From the NCBI GenBank assembly GCA_002410555.1, contig DHSR01000003.1, positions 1 to 16,635 of the forward strand: a stretch of 16,635 bases of DNA, in the 5' to 3' direction. A model generated the notes under the pieces. The model did not search any database. It saw only the letters and a program-made list of their open reading frames with translations, and was not told the origin of the DNA. Numbering within the stretch: position 1 is the stretch's first letter; each line of letters opens with the position of its first letter. The stretch is from Bacteroidales bacterium UBA5281 (lineage in GTDB: Bacteria > Bacteroidota > Bacteroidia > Bacteroidales > Lentimicrobiaceae). Below, in pieces: positions 1 to 7,547 of this stretch. The translations under genes and the position numbers were made by a program.

Positions 1-17
1 ATTTACCGCTTTTATTG

Positions 18-51
18 TTTGCGCTAATGTGTTCGCAAATACTTATTTTTG
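18..51 (+). promoter_or_regulatory. Candidate Bacteroidota promoter without an evident gene
   Basis: TTTG at 18-21 and TATTTTTG at 44-51 are separated by 22 bases, which fits the -33 TTTG / -7 TAnnTTTG promoter of Bacteroidota. Transcription would start near 58. No convincing gene follows: an ATG at 77, with AGGAG at 64-68, opens only a 55-codon frame to 244 with no recognisable protein. It could drive a small RNA or be left over from a decayed gene. Matches to such a short consensus occur by chance in AT-rich DNA. Confidence 0.35.
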
Positions 52-135
52 TTAAACGAGGTCAGGAGTTCTGAAAATGCATTTTCGCCTAGACTCAAAG
101 ATCTGCCTGCAAGCAACTATTTTCCATTTTGGGTA

Positions 136-477
136 TCATTCAATGTTGAACTCTTCCGGGGTTTGGAATGATCCTGAGCATCTTCTTACTCCCAATGCCA
201 CTGCACCGGCTCGCTTGCCCTGGCAGATAAGACATGAAATATAATGCGTATATTTTTCTGCTGGCACCTCACCCTGCCCTTTCCGCAAGGTAATGGTAAA
301 GCGGGTATATTGAGCGGCCCGTATGCAATAAAACTCATTTGACAACAAATCTTTCATGGGCATCAGATTAAACTTCCTGAGCATCCGATTTATCTTCCTC
401 AGCATTTGATTTAATTTCCTCAGCGTCCGATACATAATATATGATTTCATCAGAGACTGAGTAAGCCGCTTTTTCAT
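136..477 (-). CDS. Doubtful small ORF, 113 aa, unrecognised
   Basis: An ATG-started frame encodes a basic 113-residue peptide that I do not recognise. Residues 17-40 are made of heptads (LRKLNQM, LRKINRM, LRKFNLM) produced by a 21-bp tandem repeat in the DNA. The C-terminal half is compositionally more protein-like and contains two nearby cysteines (ISCLICQGK). No TAnnTTTG box or good ribosome site precedes the start, no signal peptide or membrane segment is visible, and the surrounding 1.2 kb holds no other gene. It could be a degraded gene remnant, a taxon-restricted small protein or chance; the in-frame 21-bp period argues weakly for coding. Confidence 0.2.
   Translation of the reverse strand: MKKRLTQSLMKSYIMYRTLRKLNQMLRKINRMLRKFNLMPMKDLLSNEFYCIRAAQYTRFTITLRKGQGEVPAEKYTHYISCLICQGKRAGAVALGVRRCSGSFQTPEEFNIE
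351..434. repeat. 21-bp minisatellite, about four units
   Basis: Four consecutive 21-base units start at 351, 372, 393 and 414. The last three share the core TTCCTsAGCrTyyGAT; the first (beginning CTTTCATGGGCATCAGAT) is more diverged. Because 21 is a multiple of three, the array encodes a heptad repeat in the minus-strand 113-aa frame. Confidence 0.6.
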
Positions 478-617
478 GGGTAATGGTCATTACTTCATAT
501 CTTCTCTTTACCCTAAGTGGAGGAGGTGAATTATAGCCATGCTTTTAATGATAAGTGGGACGGGAGTAGAGGGAAACTCTGCTTGATATCATCCATATTC
601 TCCAAAACAATATAGTA

Positions 618-903
618 GGGCCTGCTGAAAAACTCACAACCTTTTTATTTCGGTGCTCTGCACCTGCCGAAATCACTAAACATTGATTTTCTACAAATAT
701 TCTCCACTCTATGGCTCTTTTTTTTAGGTACAGAGCACCGTAATATTTATAGAAAGAATAAGTCAGAACGATAATAAGGTGCAGAGCACCGTAATATAAA
801 AGCATGGAATGTGAACGTTGTCGGTAAAAGCCTTGCATTTAATATAAAAAATAGTATTACATCAAACTGGTAACCAATAACATGTTAGTATTTCAGCAGG
901 CTC
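618..903. mobile_element. MITE-like non-autonomous element with TIRs and target duplication
   Basis: The left end reads GGGCCTGCTGAAA (618-630). The right end, read on the other strand from 903, is GAGCCTGCTGAAA. Over 20 bases the two termini match at 17 positions. The element is bounded by identical direct repeats TATAGTA at 611-617 and 904-910; the next base, G, also matches, so 8 bp is possible. It is 286 bp and has no transposase gene. The minus-strand frame that crosses it (545-838) is built from internal repeats and is not a believable protein. This fits a miniature inverted-repeat transposable element mobilised in trans by an insertion sequence with similar ends. I do not assign the IS family, although a 7-8 bp duplication limits the candidates. 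Confidence 0.75.
651..800. repeat. Three copies of a short hairpin motif inside the MITE
   Basis: The motif AGGTGCAGAGCACCG occurs inverted at 651-665 and direct at 726-740 (one base different) and 777-791. The two direct copies continue alike with TAATAT and lie 51 bp apart. Each motif can fold as GGTGC-AGA-GCACC, a 5-bp stem with a 3-base loop (the first stem pair is disrupted in the 726 copy). The inverted and direct copies could also pair with each other into a larger structure. This resembles REP-type palindromes, but no matching tyrosine transposase is present in the window. Confidence 0.65.
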
Positions 904-910
904 TATAGTA

Positions 911-1237
911 GTCTGTCATTCAGGGATCCCTGCCGGGAAAAAGCGTCCTAAGGTGGAGAGGACAAATAAATAGAGATATAAAAACACGGGTCTGTACCTG
1001 CCTGACTCAGGCGGGAGGGCGAGTCAGCACCTATAAATCAGACCATTGCGGAAAATTGTCATTGGTAGCAATGAACCCTTTTAATTTATCCGGTCATTAC
1101 CAAAAATTAATATATATGCCGAAATCGTATTGTGATTTTCCCCGCATAAAAGGTGTAAGACCGGAATGTAAAAACTGTGGTGGTTTTTGAGTTGGCGCTG
1201 ATTTAAAAAGAAGGTTACAGATAGGGTGGCTCCAAAA
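911..1237. other. Gene-poor stretch, palindromes only
   Basis: I see no convincing gene here. It contains a perfect 12-bp palindrome CAGGGATCCCTG (921-932) beside the MITE, and a GC-rich hairpin GCCTGA-C-TCAGGC (1000-1012) inside a wider GACTC/GAGTC pairing (1004-1025). A plus-strand 39-codon frame (1071-1190) ends in CKNCGGF and carries three cysteines, but has no promoter or recognisable family, so I do not call it a gene. Confidence 0.5.
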
Positions 1238-1269
1238 AAAAAGGCCGGTGATACTTCACCGGCCTTTTT
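1238..1269 (-). terminator. Rho-independent terminator of the OmpA/TPR gene
   Basis: A 14-bp perfect stem (1238-1251 with 1256-1269) encloses the loop TACT. Its GC-rich core is GGCCGGTGA, and read on the minus strand it is followed by an unbroken T run. It begins 15 bases past the stop codon of the minus-strand gene at 1284. Confidence 0.92.
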
Positions 1270-1283
1270 ATCAGATTTAATCT

Positions 1284-3725
1284 TTATTTTACCAGATTAA
1301 CAAACTCCGGGTTGGAAAAATACTTAATAAATTCCCTGTCCTCAGCAGCCCTGGCTTTCAGGGTAGGATCCTGTTCAAATGCTTTCTGCAGATTCTCCAT
1401 CATCATATCTACATTTCCTTTACGCGAATGGGCAACTGCCATCAGGTAATAGTTGTGAGCTGATTCGGGAGCACATTTGAGAGAAGCATTTGCTTCATCG
1501 TACCTTTCAGTCATGATTTGAGCCAAAGCAACGTTGCTGTTACATTTCTTGCTTCCCATCATGGTTATGGCCTGATCGTATTTGCCAGCAGCCAGAAGGG
1601 TAATGCCCATATTGTAATTTACATCTGCGCCCAGATTTTTAGCCTTGTTGTATTCAATGGCGGCATTCTTATAGTCACCCTTCTTAGAGGCAAGTGCGCC
1701 AAGGTTGTTAACAATAGCCTTGTTGTTTGGTTCTATCTGGTCAGCTTTATTCAAATGAACAGCCGCTTCACCAAGATTGTTGGAGAGCAATTCATAATAT
1801 GCAGCATTGTTGTAGCCTCTCCAGTCGTTTGGATATCGGGTGGTGGCAGTTTGGTAAATGCGCAGTTTAGTGTCCGGGTCTTCGGTAAGCGTGGCAGCAT
1901 AAAGAAGCTCTTTATCGTCAAGCTGTGCCGGATCACTGGTAGCGTAATTGGCAATTTGCTCATCGGTTTTCTTAGGTTCGAAACAATTTACCTTAATCTC
2001 AACCCGACGAAGCGGAGGCAGGATTTCATCTTCAATTTCCTTGTAAACCAGGCTCATGTTACGAATTTCCTGTTCGCGTTTTGAAACATCAGATTGTGAA
2101 TTTACCACGTTCATAACAATGCGCTTGTCATCGATGTTCGAAGCCTCTACAGCCTGCATGAAACCGTTCCAGTCTTCACCATTGGCATAGGTATTGAATT
2201 TTACATTCTGCTCAGGGTTTTCAAATTTCACCGGAGATTTCTTGTCTTTATTGATTTTGTTAAACAAGGCGAGCATTTCCTTTTTGCCTGCTTGAGCACG
2301 ACGTTCTGAAAGGCCCTGGTTGAAACTTTCCTCACCCTCAGGTGAAGCCCATGCGTTGATGTCTATATCGCGCAGACTGTAACCCCTTTTGAGGAAACTT
2401 GTCAAAGAATCGAGCTGTGCCTTAACCTCATTGTTTCTGTTCAACGGAAGATTCCAGTTGATGTTATGCAGATTTACTGCGAAATATATTACAGCATCTT
2501 TGCTGATAATGGTTTCTTTTTCATACCCGTGCTCTGCCAGGATTAAGGTCTCATCATGCATAATGCGGGTGTCTGTAACGATTACACCATCTGCAAGTTT
2601 GCGTTCAGGAAGATCAATAACTTCGTATTTGCTGCGAATGGTTTCGGGGGTTGCATCTAATGCCACCGGTTCTTTGGGCTCATACAATGTAGGTGAAACC
2701 ACTAAATCAGAAACATTCATTCCCGGCTCGTAAGGCAAACAATCAACATAAGTGTAGGTACCGCCATTCTTATAATTGATGACAATTCCATTTCCATTCA
2801 CATCTTCGCCCTGGAAATTAACAGGTTTTAGTTTGCGGGTGTTACCAGCATATTTTATTTCAGGCTGAAAATTCATGGCAGCTTTCTTGGCAAAATACTT
2901 TTCCGGGAAAACTACCTTTACATTCACACAAACCGTATCTCCTTTCTTAACCAATGGGTCGGGTGTGGTTTCATATTTAACCAACTCGTAATTTTTAGCC
3001 ATGGATTTCAGATTGGCACTGGCTTTAAATTTATAGGTAACGCCCAACATAGCAGTAGCATAGTGGTCGTTATCATTTGATACCAGCAGGTCCAGATCGT
3101 CCTCGAGGTTATAACGGAAATTATATTCCAGGTTAGCATCCCATTTTTCGGCCAGGCGGAAATTGAAGCCGAAACCCATAGGAATTACAAAGTTACGAAT
3201 TGGATCCTGGCTAAATGGTGCTTCGGCAGAAGGGCCATTCCGGTCAAGGATTTCTTCGTTACTGTTGCGGTACAGCACTGAAGAATAGTTTGCCAGTGCA
3301 CCTCCTGCAAAGCCATAGAACCCGAGGAAACGCTCTGGTTTATAGCCAAGGATAAGGTCTGTAAGACTTACCGTCAGATGCAATTGACCATCCCATAGAC
3401 TGGACGACATTCTTCTGTCAATGTCTTCGTAAGTACTGTTGAGCCATCCATTGTTGAATACTCCTCTTACGCCAATAACCGGAGTAAACTGGAATCCCAA
3501 ACCGAAACCGTAAAAGAATTGAACGGTTTCATTAAATCTGTCTTCTTTATTAATATCACCATAATATTGCGAAATACCAGCACCTGCCTGAAGGTAGAGG
3601 TATTTGTCAAATGATGACCGGGCTTCTTTTTTAATGGTGTCAGTTTGACCAAAAACCAGCGCAGGGGTAAGACCTGCCACCAGAATGAGAAGCATTAGAA
3701 TTGATTTGTAATTTGATTTTTTCAT
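1284..3725 (-). CDS. Outer-membrane beta-barrel / OmpA-like / TPR protein
   Basis: An 813-residue exported protein, probably an envelope-organising outer-membrane protein. I place the start at 3725 because it directly begins a normal signal peptide (MKKSNYKSILMLLILVAG, cleavage near VFGQ). The in-frame ATG at 3776 would add 17 charged residues but still lies downstream of the promoter. From the N-terminus: signal peptide 1-26; a Gly/aromatic-rich region of alternating strands, about 40-235, read as a small outer-membrane barrel; a beta-rich region about 260-410; an OmpA C-terminal-like domain about 413-578 with the core ASPEGEESFNQGLSERRA (about 460-477); and tetratricopeptide repeats about 633-790. 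In the OmpA core the N...LS.RRA half is conserved, but the Asp that usually binds peptidoglycan diaminopimelate (GxTD) is replaced in an ASPEG motif, so classical peptidoglycan binding is doubtful. The gene has its own promoter and terminator and is therefore monocistronic. The architecture is secure; the exact role is unknown. Confidence 0.85.
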   Translation of the reverse strand: MKKSNYKSILMLLILVAGLTPALVFGQTDTIKKEARSSFDKYLYLQAGAGISQYYGDINKEDRFNETVQFFYGFGLGFQFTPVIGVRGVFNNGWLNSTYEDIDRRMSSSLWDGQLHLTVSLTDLILGYKPERFLGFYGFAGGALANYSSVLYRNSNEEILDRNGPSAEAPFSQDPIRNFVIPMGFGFNFRLAEKWDANLEYNFRYNLEDDLDLLVSNDNDHYATAMLGVTYKFKASANLKSMAKNYELVKYETTPDPLVKKGDTVCVNVKVVFPEKYFAKKAAMNFQPEIKYAGNTRKLKPVNFQGEDVNGNGIVINYKNGGTYTYVDCLPYEPGMNVSDLVVSPTLYEPKEPVALDATPETIRSKYEVIDLPERKLADGVIVTDTRIMHDETLILAEHGYEKETIISKDAVIYFAVNLHNINWNLPLNRNNEVKAQLDSLTSFLKRGYSLRDIDINAWASPEGEESFNQGLSERRAQAGKKEMLALFNKINKDKKSPVKFENPEQNVKFNTYANGEDWNGFMQAVEASNIDDKRIVMNVVNSQSDVSKREQEIRNMSLVYKEIEDEILPPLRRVEIKVNCFEPKKTDEQIANYATSDPAQLDDKELLYAATLTEDPDTKLRIYQTATTRYPNDWRGYNNAAYYELLSNNLGEAAVHLNKADQIEPNNKAIVNNLGALASKKGDYKNAAIEYNKAKNLGADVNYNMGITLLAAGKYDQAITMMGSKKCNSNVALAQIMTERYDEANASLKCAPESAHNYYLMAVAHSRKGNVDMMMENLQKAFEQDPTLKARAAEDREFIKYFSNPEFVNLVK

Positions 3726-4102
3726 AGTGAGGTTCGATTTGATTATCTTTTTCTTTTTTACCCTTTCACAATTCATGGGCTCAACAAAGTTTTGACAAAT
3801 ATAGGGCAGTTTTTGACGTTTTCAAAAAACTTTATATTAAATATCAAAAAAAACCATGAAAATGAACTTTTTTTGATGTTTTTGAGCGTTTAGGCTCCGT
3901 TAAAACAATTAATGTGCCGCAATGTTGAAAAGTAATCCGGGTTTTTGCCTTAAAATCTTTGAAATTGCCGTTTAATTAAGGCTTAACAATAATAACGTAT
4001 TTATACCTATAACAATCGAAGTGGGTTTTGGATTGACGTTAATTCAACTTTTTATCATTGATTAATGTATAATAGGTTAATCCATTCTTATTTATCATTC
4101 AT
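3726..4102. other. AT-rich intergenic region
   Basis: This stretch of 377 bases lies between the OmpA/TPR start and the methyltransferase stop. Apart from the minus-strand promoter at 3796-3826 it shows no gene, RNA or clear terminator. An imperfect GCCTTAA/TTAAGGC inverted pair lies around 3947-3983. Confidence 0.5.
3796..3826 (-). promoter_or_regulatory. Promoter of the OmpA/TPR gene
   Basis: On the minus strand TTTG (3826-3823) is followed after 19 bases by TATATTTG (3803-3796), an excellent match to the Bacteroidota -33/-7 consensus. Transcription would begin near 3789, giving a leader of about 64 bases to the start chosen at 3725. Confidence 0.75.
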
Positions 4103-4633
4103 TTATATATAAAGTTGTTTAAAGAATTCCCACAGGACTATGCCAGCTGCCACCGATACATTTAGCGAATGTTTTGTCCCACTTTGAGGAATTTCGAGGC
4201 ATAGTTCGCAATTCTGCATCACAGTGTCATCAATACCATGCACCTCATTTCCCAGAATAAGGGCATATTTTTTATTTGCTTCCGGAATAAAGTTCTGGAT
4301 GAAGTCCCCCTGATCAGCCTGTTCAATACCTATAATATAATAACCCTTATTCTTTAAAGTTTTAACCGCGTCCAGCGTAGATTCATAATATTCCCATTTT
4401 ACAGAATCGGTAGCTCCCAGCGCCGTTTTGTGGATTTCACGGGAAGGAGGTGTAGCAGAAATACCACATAAAAACAATGTATCGATGCGAAAGGCATCAC
4501 ATGTGCGGAAAACAGAGCCTATATTGCTCTGGCTGCGCACATTATCCAGAATAACCATTACTGGTATCTTAGGGGCTTGTCTGAAATCCTCTGCAGACAG
4601 ACGCTCAATGGCTGAGGTTGGAAGCTTTTTCAT
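4103..4633 (-). CDS. SpoU/TrmH-family RNA 2'-O-methyltransferase
   Basis: A 176-residue cytoplasmic enzyme of the SPOUT superfamily, predicted to transfer methyl from S-adenosylmethionine to a ribose 2'-OH in tRNA or rRNA. All three SpoU motifs are visible: SNIGSVFRT (36-44, with the catalytic Arg), LILGNEVHGID (125-135) and IPQSGTKHSLNVSVAAGI (148-165), the last two forming the trefoil-knot cofactor site. It lacks the N-terminal substrate-binding domain of RlmB-type enzymes and is close to the minimal catalytic fold, so the target RNA cannot be named. The gene is divergent from mutS, with about 114 bp between the starts. The start is the ATG at 4633, just downstream of a -7 box. Confidence 0.92.
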   Translation of the reverse strand: MKKLPTSAIERLSAEDFRQAPKIPVMVILDNVRSQSNIGSVFRTCDAFRIDTLFLCGISATPPSREIHKTALGATDSVKWEYYESTLDAVKTLKNKGYYIIGIEQADQGDFIQNFIPEANKKYALILGNEVHGIDDTVMQNCELCLEIPQSGTKHSLNVSVAAGIVLWEFFKQLYI

Positions 4634-4658
4634 ATTTTTAAATGTTGTTTAATTGCTG

Positions 4659-4666
4659 CAAAAGTA
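4659..4666 (-). promoter_or_regulatory. -7 box upstream of the RNA methyltransferase
   Basis: The minus strand reads TACTTTTG, matching TAnnTTTG, 25 bases before the ATG at 4633. No TTTG is found at the expected -33 distance, so this is a partial promoter match. Confidence 0.5.
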
Positions 4667-4717
4667 GGAAGTCTTTTAGTTTTTTAGTTTTTAGCTTACA
4701 CTTTGCGCTAAAGTGCC

Positions 4718-4725
4718 TATTTTTG
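4718..4725 (+). promoter_or_regulatory. -7 box upstream of mutS
   Basis: TATTTTTG matches TAnnTTTG and lies 22 bases before the TTG start, implying a leader of only about 15 bases. The only nearby TTTG (4702-4705) is too close, at 12 bases, to be a standard -33 element. Confidence 0.5.
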
Positions 4726-4747
4726 TTTTTGATAAAAGAGTAAAGAT

Positions 4748-7378
4748 TTGGGAAGTGAAAAGAAGCAAACGGCTGAAACGCCGTTAATGAAACAATACAA
4801 TGCCATTAAGGCCAAATATCCTGATGCCCTGCTCCTTTTCAGGGTGGGTGATTTTTATGAGACTTTTGGCAGTGATGCAATTACTGCATCCTCTATACTT
4901 GGCATTGTGCTTACACGTCGAGCCAATGGCGCCGCATCCTATGTTGAGCTTGCCGGATTTCCGCATCATTCCCTGGATACCTACTTGCCAAAACTCGTTA
5001 GGGCAGGGCACCGGGTGGCTATTTGTGACCAGTTGGAAGACCCTAAACTTGCAAAAACAATTGTAAAACGGGGTGTAACGGAGTTGGTAACTCCTGGCGT
5101 GTCATACAACGATAAAGTGCTTGAAAACAAGCAGAATAACTTTTTGGCCAGCATTCATCTGCAACCTAAGAACAATGGTATAGCTTTTCTGGATATCTCA
5201 ACCGGTGAATTTCTTATTGCACAGGGCAACGAAGAATATATTGATAAACTGCTGCAAACTTTCAAACCCAGTGAGGTCATCATTCAAAAATCGAAGAAAA
5301 AAATATTTTTTGAGCTGTTTGGTGATAAGTTTTACATAAACACCTTTGAAGATTGGGTCTTTACCCGAACTTTTGGTGAAGATCTGCTTCTGCGTCATTT
5401 CAATACGCTTTCGCTCAAAGGCTTTGGTATTGAGGATATGAATTCCGGGATCATCGCTGCCGGCGCATCTTTACATTATCTTGCCGAAACCCATCACGAT
5501 AAAGTTCAGCATATCTCACACATTTCACGCATTGAAGAAGACCATTATGTATGGCTTGATAAGTTTACTGTGCGAAATCTTGAGATTCTGAATTCACCAA
5601 ACGAACAGGCTACCACCTTGTTACATGTGATGGATCAAACAGTATCGCCCATGGGTTCCCGCATGATGCGACGCTGGCTGGTATTACCCCTGAAAGAAAA
5701 AAAGCCGGTTAACGATCGGCTCGATGCCGTTGAATATCTGCTCAATGAACCGGCAATAAGCGAAGAACTCAGGTTGCAGCTTAAAGCGATGGGCGACATG
5801 GAACGTATAATTTCCAAGGTAGCCGTCGGACGCATTAACCCGCGGGAAGTATTGCAACTGAAACGTGCTCTGCATGCCCTGGAGCCGGTAAAGACACTGT
5901 GTTCCAAAGCTCCGGTGAGCTCGCTCAACCACCTGGCCGATCAGATTAATCTTTGTACCCTGATGTCAGAGAAGATAGGACGGGAATTAAAGAGTGACCC
6001 GCCGGTGGCAGTTTCCAAAGGCAATGTGATGGCTTCCGGCATCTCTGCCGAACTGGATGAATTTCGTGAACTGACCATTTCCGGTAAGGAATATCTGGCC
6101 CGTATGCAACAGCGCGAATCTGAAAGAACCGGCATCCCGTCCCTTAAAATAGCCTTCAATAATGTATTTGGTTATTATCTGGAAGTAACCAATACCCATA
6201 AGGATAAGGTACCACCGGAATGGGAACGTAAGCAGACCCTGGTAAATTCAGAAAGATACGTAACCCCGGAATTGAAGGAGTATGAATCAAAAATTCTGAA
6301 TGCACAGGAAAGAATGCTGGAACTGGAAACCAATCTGTATAATAATTTGATTAGCAGTTTATTTGATTATATCCAGCCCATTCAGAACAATGCAGCGGCC
6401 GTGGCCCGTCTCGACTGTTTGCTGTCTTTTGCAAGGGTAGCTGAAACCAATAACTACCGAAGGCCTGTCATTACCGAAGATTTTACCCTTGAGATCAAAA
6501 AGGGCCGCCATCCGGTTATTGAAAAACACTTGCCGGTAGGCGAAGAATATATTGCCAATGATGTATTTCTGGATGATCAGAAACAACAAATCATTATGAT
6601 AACGGGTCCGAATATGTCGGGGAAGTCGGCATTGCTGCGCCAAACCGCGCTGATAGTACTGCTGGCTCAGGCGGGTAGTTTTGTGCCTGCTGAGGCGGCT
6701 TCCATAGGTCTGGTAGATAAAATTTTCACCCGGGTAGGGGCAAGTGACAATATTTCATCCGGGGAATCAACATTTATGGTTGAAATGAACGAAACGGCCA
6801 GTATCCTGAATAACATTTCAGACCGCAGCCTGATTTTGCTCGATGAAATTGGCCGCGGTACAAGTACTTATGACGGCATAAGCATTGCCTGGGCCATTAC
6901 AGAATATCTGCATGAGCACCCATTGTATAGAGCCAAAGTGCTTTTTGCTACCCATTATCATGAGTTGAATGAAATGACTCAAACCTTGCCACGCATCAAA
7001 AATTATCATATTTCAGTGAAAGAAGTTGGTAACAAGGTGATTTTTATGCGCAAACTTGAACCGGGAGGCAGTGAACATAGTTTTGGGATTCACGTGGCAC
7101 GTATGGCCGGCATTCCGACAATGGTGCTTGATCGTGCCCATGAACTGCTCAAAGTGCTCGAAAATAGTCATGGATCAGGGCAGTTGCAAAGACAGCCCGG
7201 ACGTAAAACAGGCGGAAAACGCACCTCCGATCCGTATCAGCTCAGCTTTATTCAGCTCAACGATCCCTTACTCGAACAAATCCGGGATGACATCCTGGAT
7301 ACTGATATCAACACACTTACACCGGTTGAAGCCTTGCTTAAACTGAATGAAATTAAAAAACTTTTGAAAAAAACGTAA
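4748..7378 (+). CDS. mutS: DNA mismatch repair ATPase MutS
   Basis: An 876-residue mismatch-recognition protein; the family dimerises on mispaired DNA and recruits MutL. The mismatch-reading Phe-X-Glu motif is FYE at residues 36-38, in the canonical context RVGDFYETFG. The lever/clamp region follows (about 260-590). The ATPase then carries Walker A GPNMSGKS (about 619-626), the signature segment around DNISSGESTFMVEMNET, Walker B LILLDEIGRGTSTYDG (about 695) and the ATHYHEL H-loop. A C-terminal tail with YQLSFIQLNDPLLEQI and a final helical stretch resembles the tetramerisation tail. The start is TTG at 4748: an in-frame stop lies at 4733, no other usual start codon lies between, and the first ATG (4787) would remove 13 residues including ETPL, often conserved in related proteins. 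The gene is intact and ends 6 bases before the tRNA promoter. Confidence 0.98.
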   Translation: MGSEKKQTAETPLMKQYNAIKAKYPDALLLFRVGDFYETFGSDAITASSILGIVLTRRANGAASYVELAGFPHHSLDTYLPKLVRAGHRVAICDQLEDPKLAKTIVKRGVTELVTPGVSYNDKVLENKQNNFLASIHLQPKNNGIAFLDISTGEFLIAQGNEEYIDKLLQTFKPSEVIIQKSKKKIFFELFGDKFYINTFEDWVFTRTFGEDLLLRHFNTLSLKGFGIEDMNSGIIAAGASLHYLAETHHDKVQHISHISRIEEDHYVWLDKFTVRNLEILNSPNEQATTLLHVMDQTVSPMGSRMMRRWLVLPLKEKKPVNDRLDAVEYLLNEPAISEELRLQLKAMGDMERIISKVAVGRINPREVLQLKRALHALEPVKTLCSKAPVSSLNHLADQINLCTLMSEKIGRELKSDPPVAVSKGNVMASGISAELDEFRELTISGKEYLARMQQRESERTGIPSLKIAFNNVFGYYLEVTNTHKDKVPPEWERKQTLVNSERYVTPELKEYESKILNAQERMLELETNLYNNLISSLFDYIQPIQNNAAAVARLDCLLSFARVAETNNYRRPVITEDFTLEIKKGRHPVIEKHLPVGEEYIANDVFLDDQKQQIIMITGPNMSGKSALLRQTALIVLLAQAGSFVPAEAASIGLVDKIFTRVGASDNISSGESTFMVEMNETASILNNISDRSLILLDEIGRGTSTYDGISIAWAITEYLHEHPLYRAKVLFATHYHELNEMTQTLPRIKNYHISVKEVGNKVIFMRKLEPGGSEHSFGIHVARMAGIPTMVLDRAHELLKVLENSHGSGQLQRQPGRKTGGKRTSDPYQLSFIQLNDPLLEQIRDDILDTDINTLTPVEALLKLNEIKKLLKKT

Positions 7379-7383
7379 GATTT

Positions 7384-7415
7384 TTTGGACAGATTAAAAA
7401 GGCATTGTATATTTG
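7384..7415 (+). promoter_or_regulatory. Promoter of the tRNA genes
   Basis: TTTG (7384-7387), a spacer of 20 bases and TATATTTG (7408-7415) make a near-ideal Bacteroidota promoter. It begins just after the mutS stop and lies 19 bases before the tRNA-Gly 5' end. Confidence 0.8.
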
Positions 7416-7434
7416 CAGCCGCTAAAGCAAATAA

Positions 7435-7507
7435 GCGAAAGTAGCTCAGTTGGTAGAGCATGACCTTGCCAAGGTCAGGGTCGCGGGTTCGAGTCCCGTC
7501 TTTCGCT
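7435..7507 (+). tRNA. tRNA-Gly (anticodon GCC)
   Basis: A 73-nt cloverleaf. The acceptor stem GCGAAAG (7435-7441) pairs with CTTTCGC (7500-7506), with discriminator U at 7507 as expected for glycine. The D-arm is AGCTCAGTTGGTAGAGC, the anticodon loop TTGCCAA has GCC at 7468-7470, and the T-arm contains GGTTCGAGTCC. The CCA end is not encoded. Confidence 0.97.
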
Positions 7508-7509
7508 CG

Positions 7510-7535
7510 AAACCCCGAGACTTCGGGGTTTTTTT
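7510..7535 (+). terminator. Intrinsic terminator between the two tRNA genes
   Basis: The stem AAACCCCGA (7510-7518) pairs with TCGGGGTTT (7523-7531) around GACT, followed by a T run to 7535. It lies 2 bases after tRNA-Gly and 12 bases before tRNA-Leu. It would terminate tRNA-Gly transcripts, or act as a leaky/processing hairpin if both tRNAs share the upstream promoter. Confidence 0.85.
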
Positions 7536-7547
7536 ATCCACACTCTT

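Noticed and set aside
351..434. CRISPR array
   Set aside because: The repeats are tandem 21-bp units without spacers, and no cas gene is present in the window.
545..838. 97-aa minus-strand frame overlapping the MITE
   Set aside because: It is composed of the element's repeats (YYGALHL/YYGALYL come from the hairpin motif), lacks any domain, and starts outside the element.
921..932. Palindrome CAGGGATCCCTG as an operator
   Set aside because: It is a single 12-bp palindrome with no adjacent promoter or gene; chance is as likely.
1518..2084. 188-aa plus-strand frame
   Set aside because: It lies fully antisense to the TPR/OmpA part of a well-supported gene and has no family features.
3726..3776. 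17-codon N-terminal extension of the OmpA/TPR protein
   Set aside because: It would place a charged stretch (ERVKKKKIIKSN) before a complete signal peptide; the ATG at 3725 gives a standard exported N-terminus.
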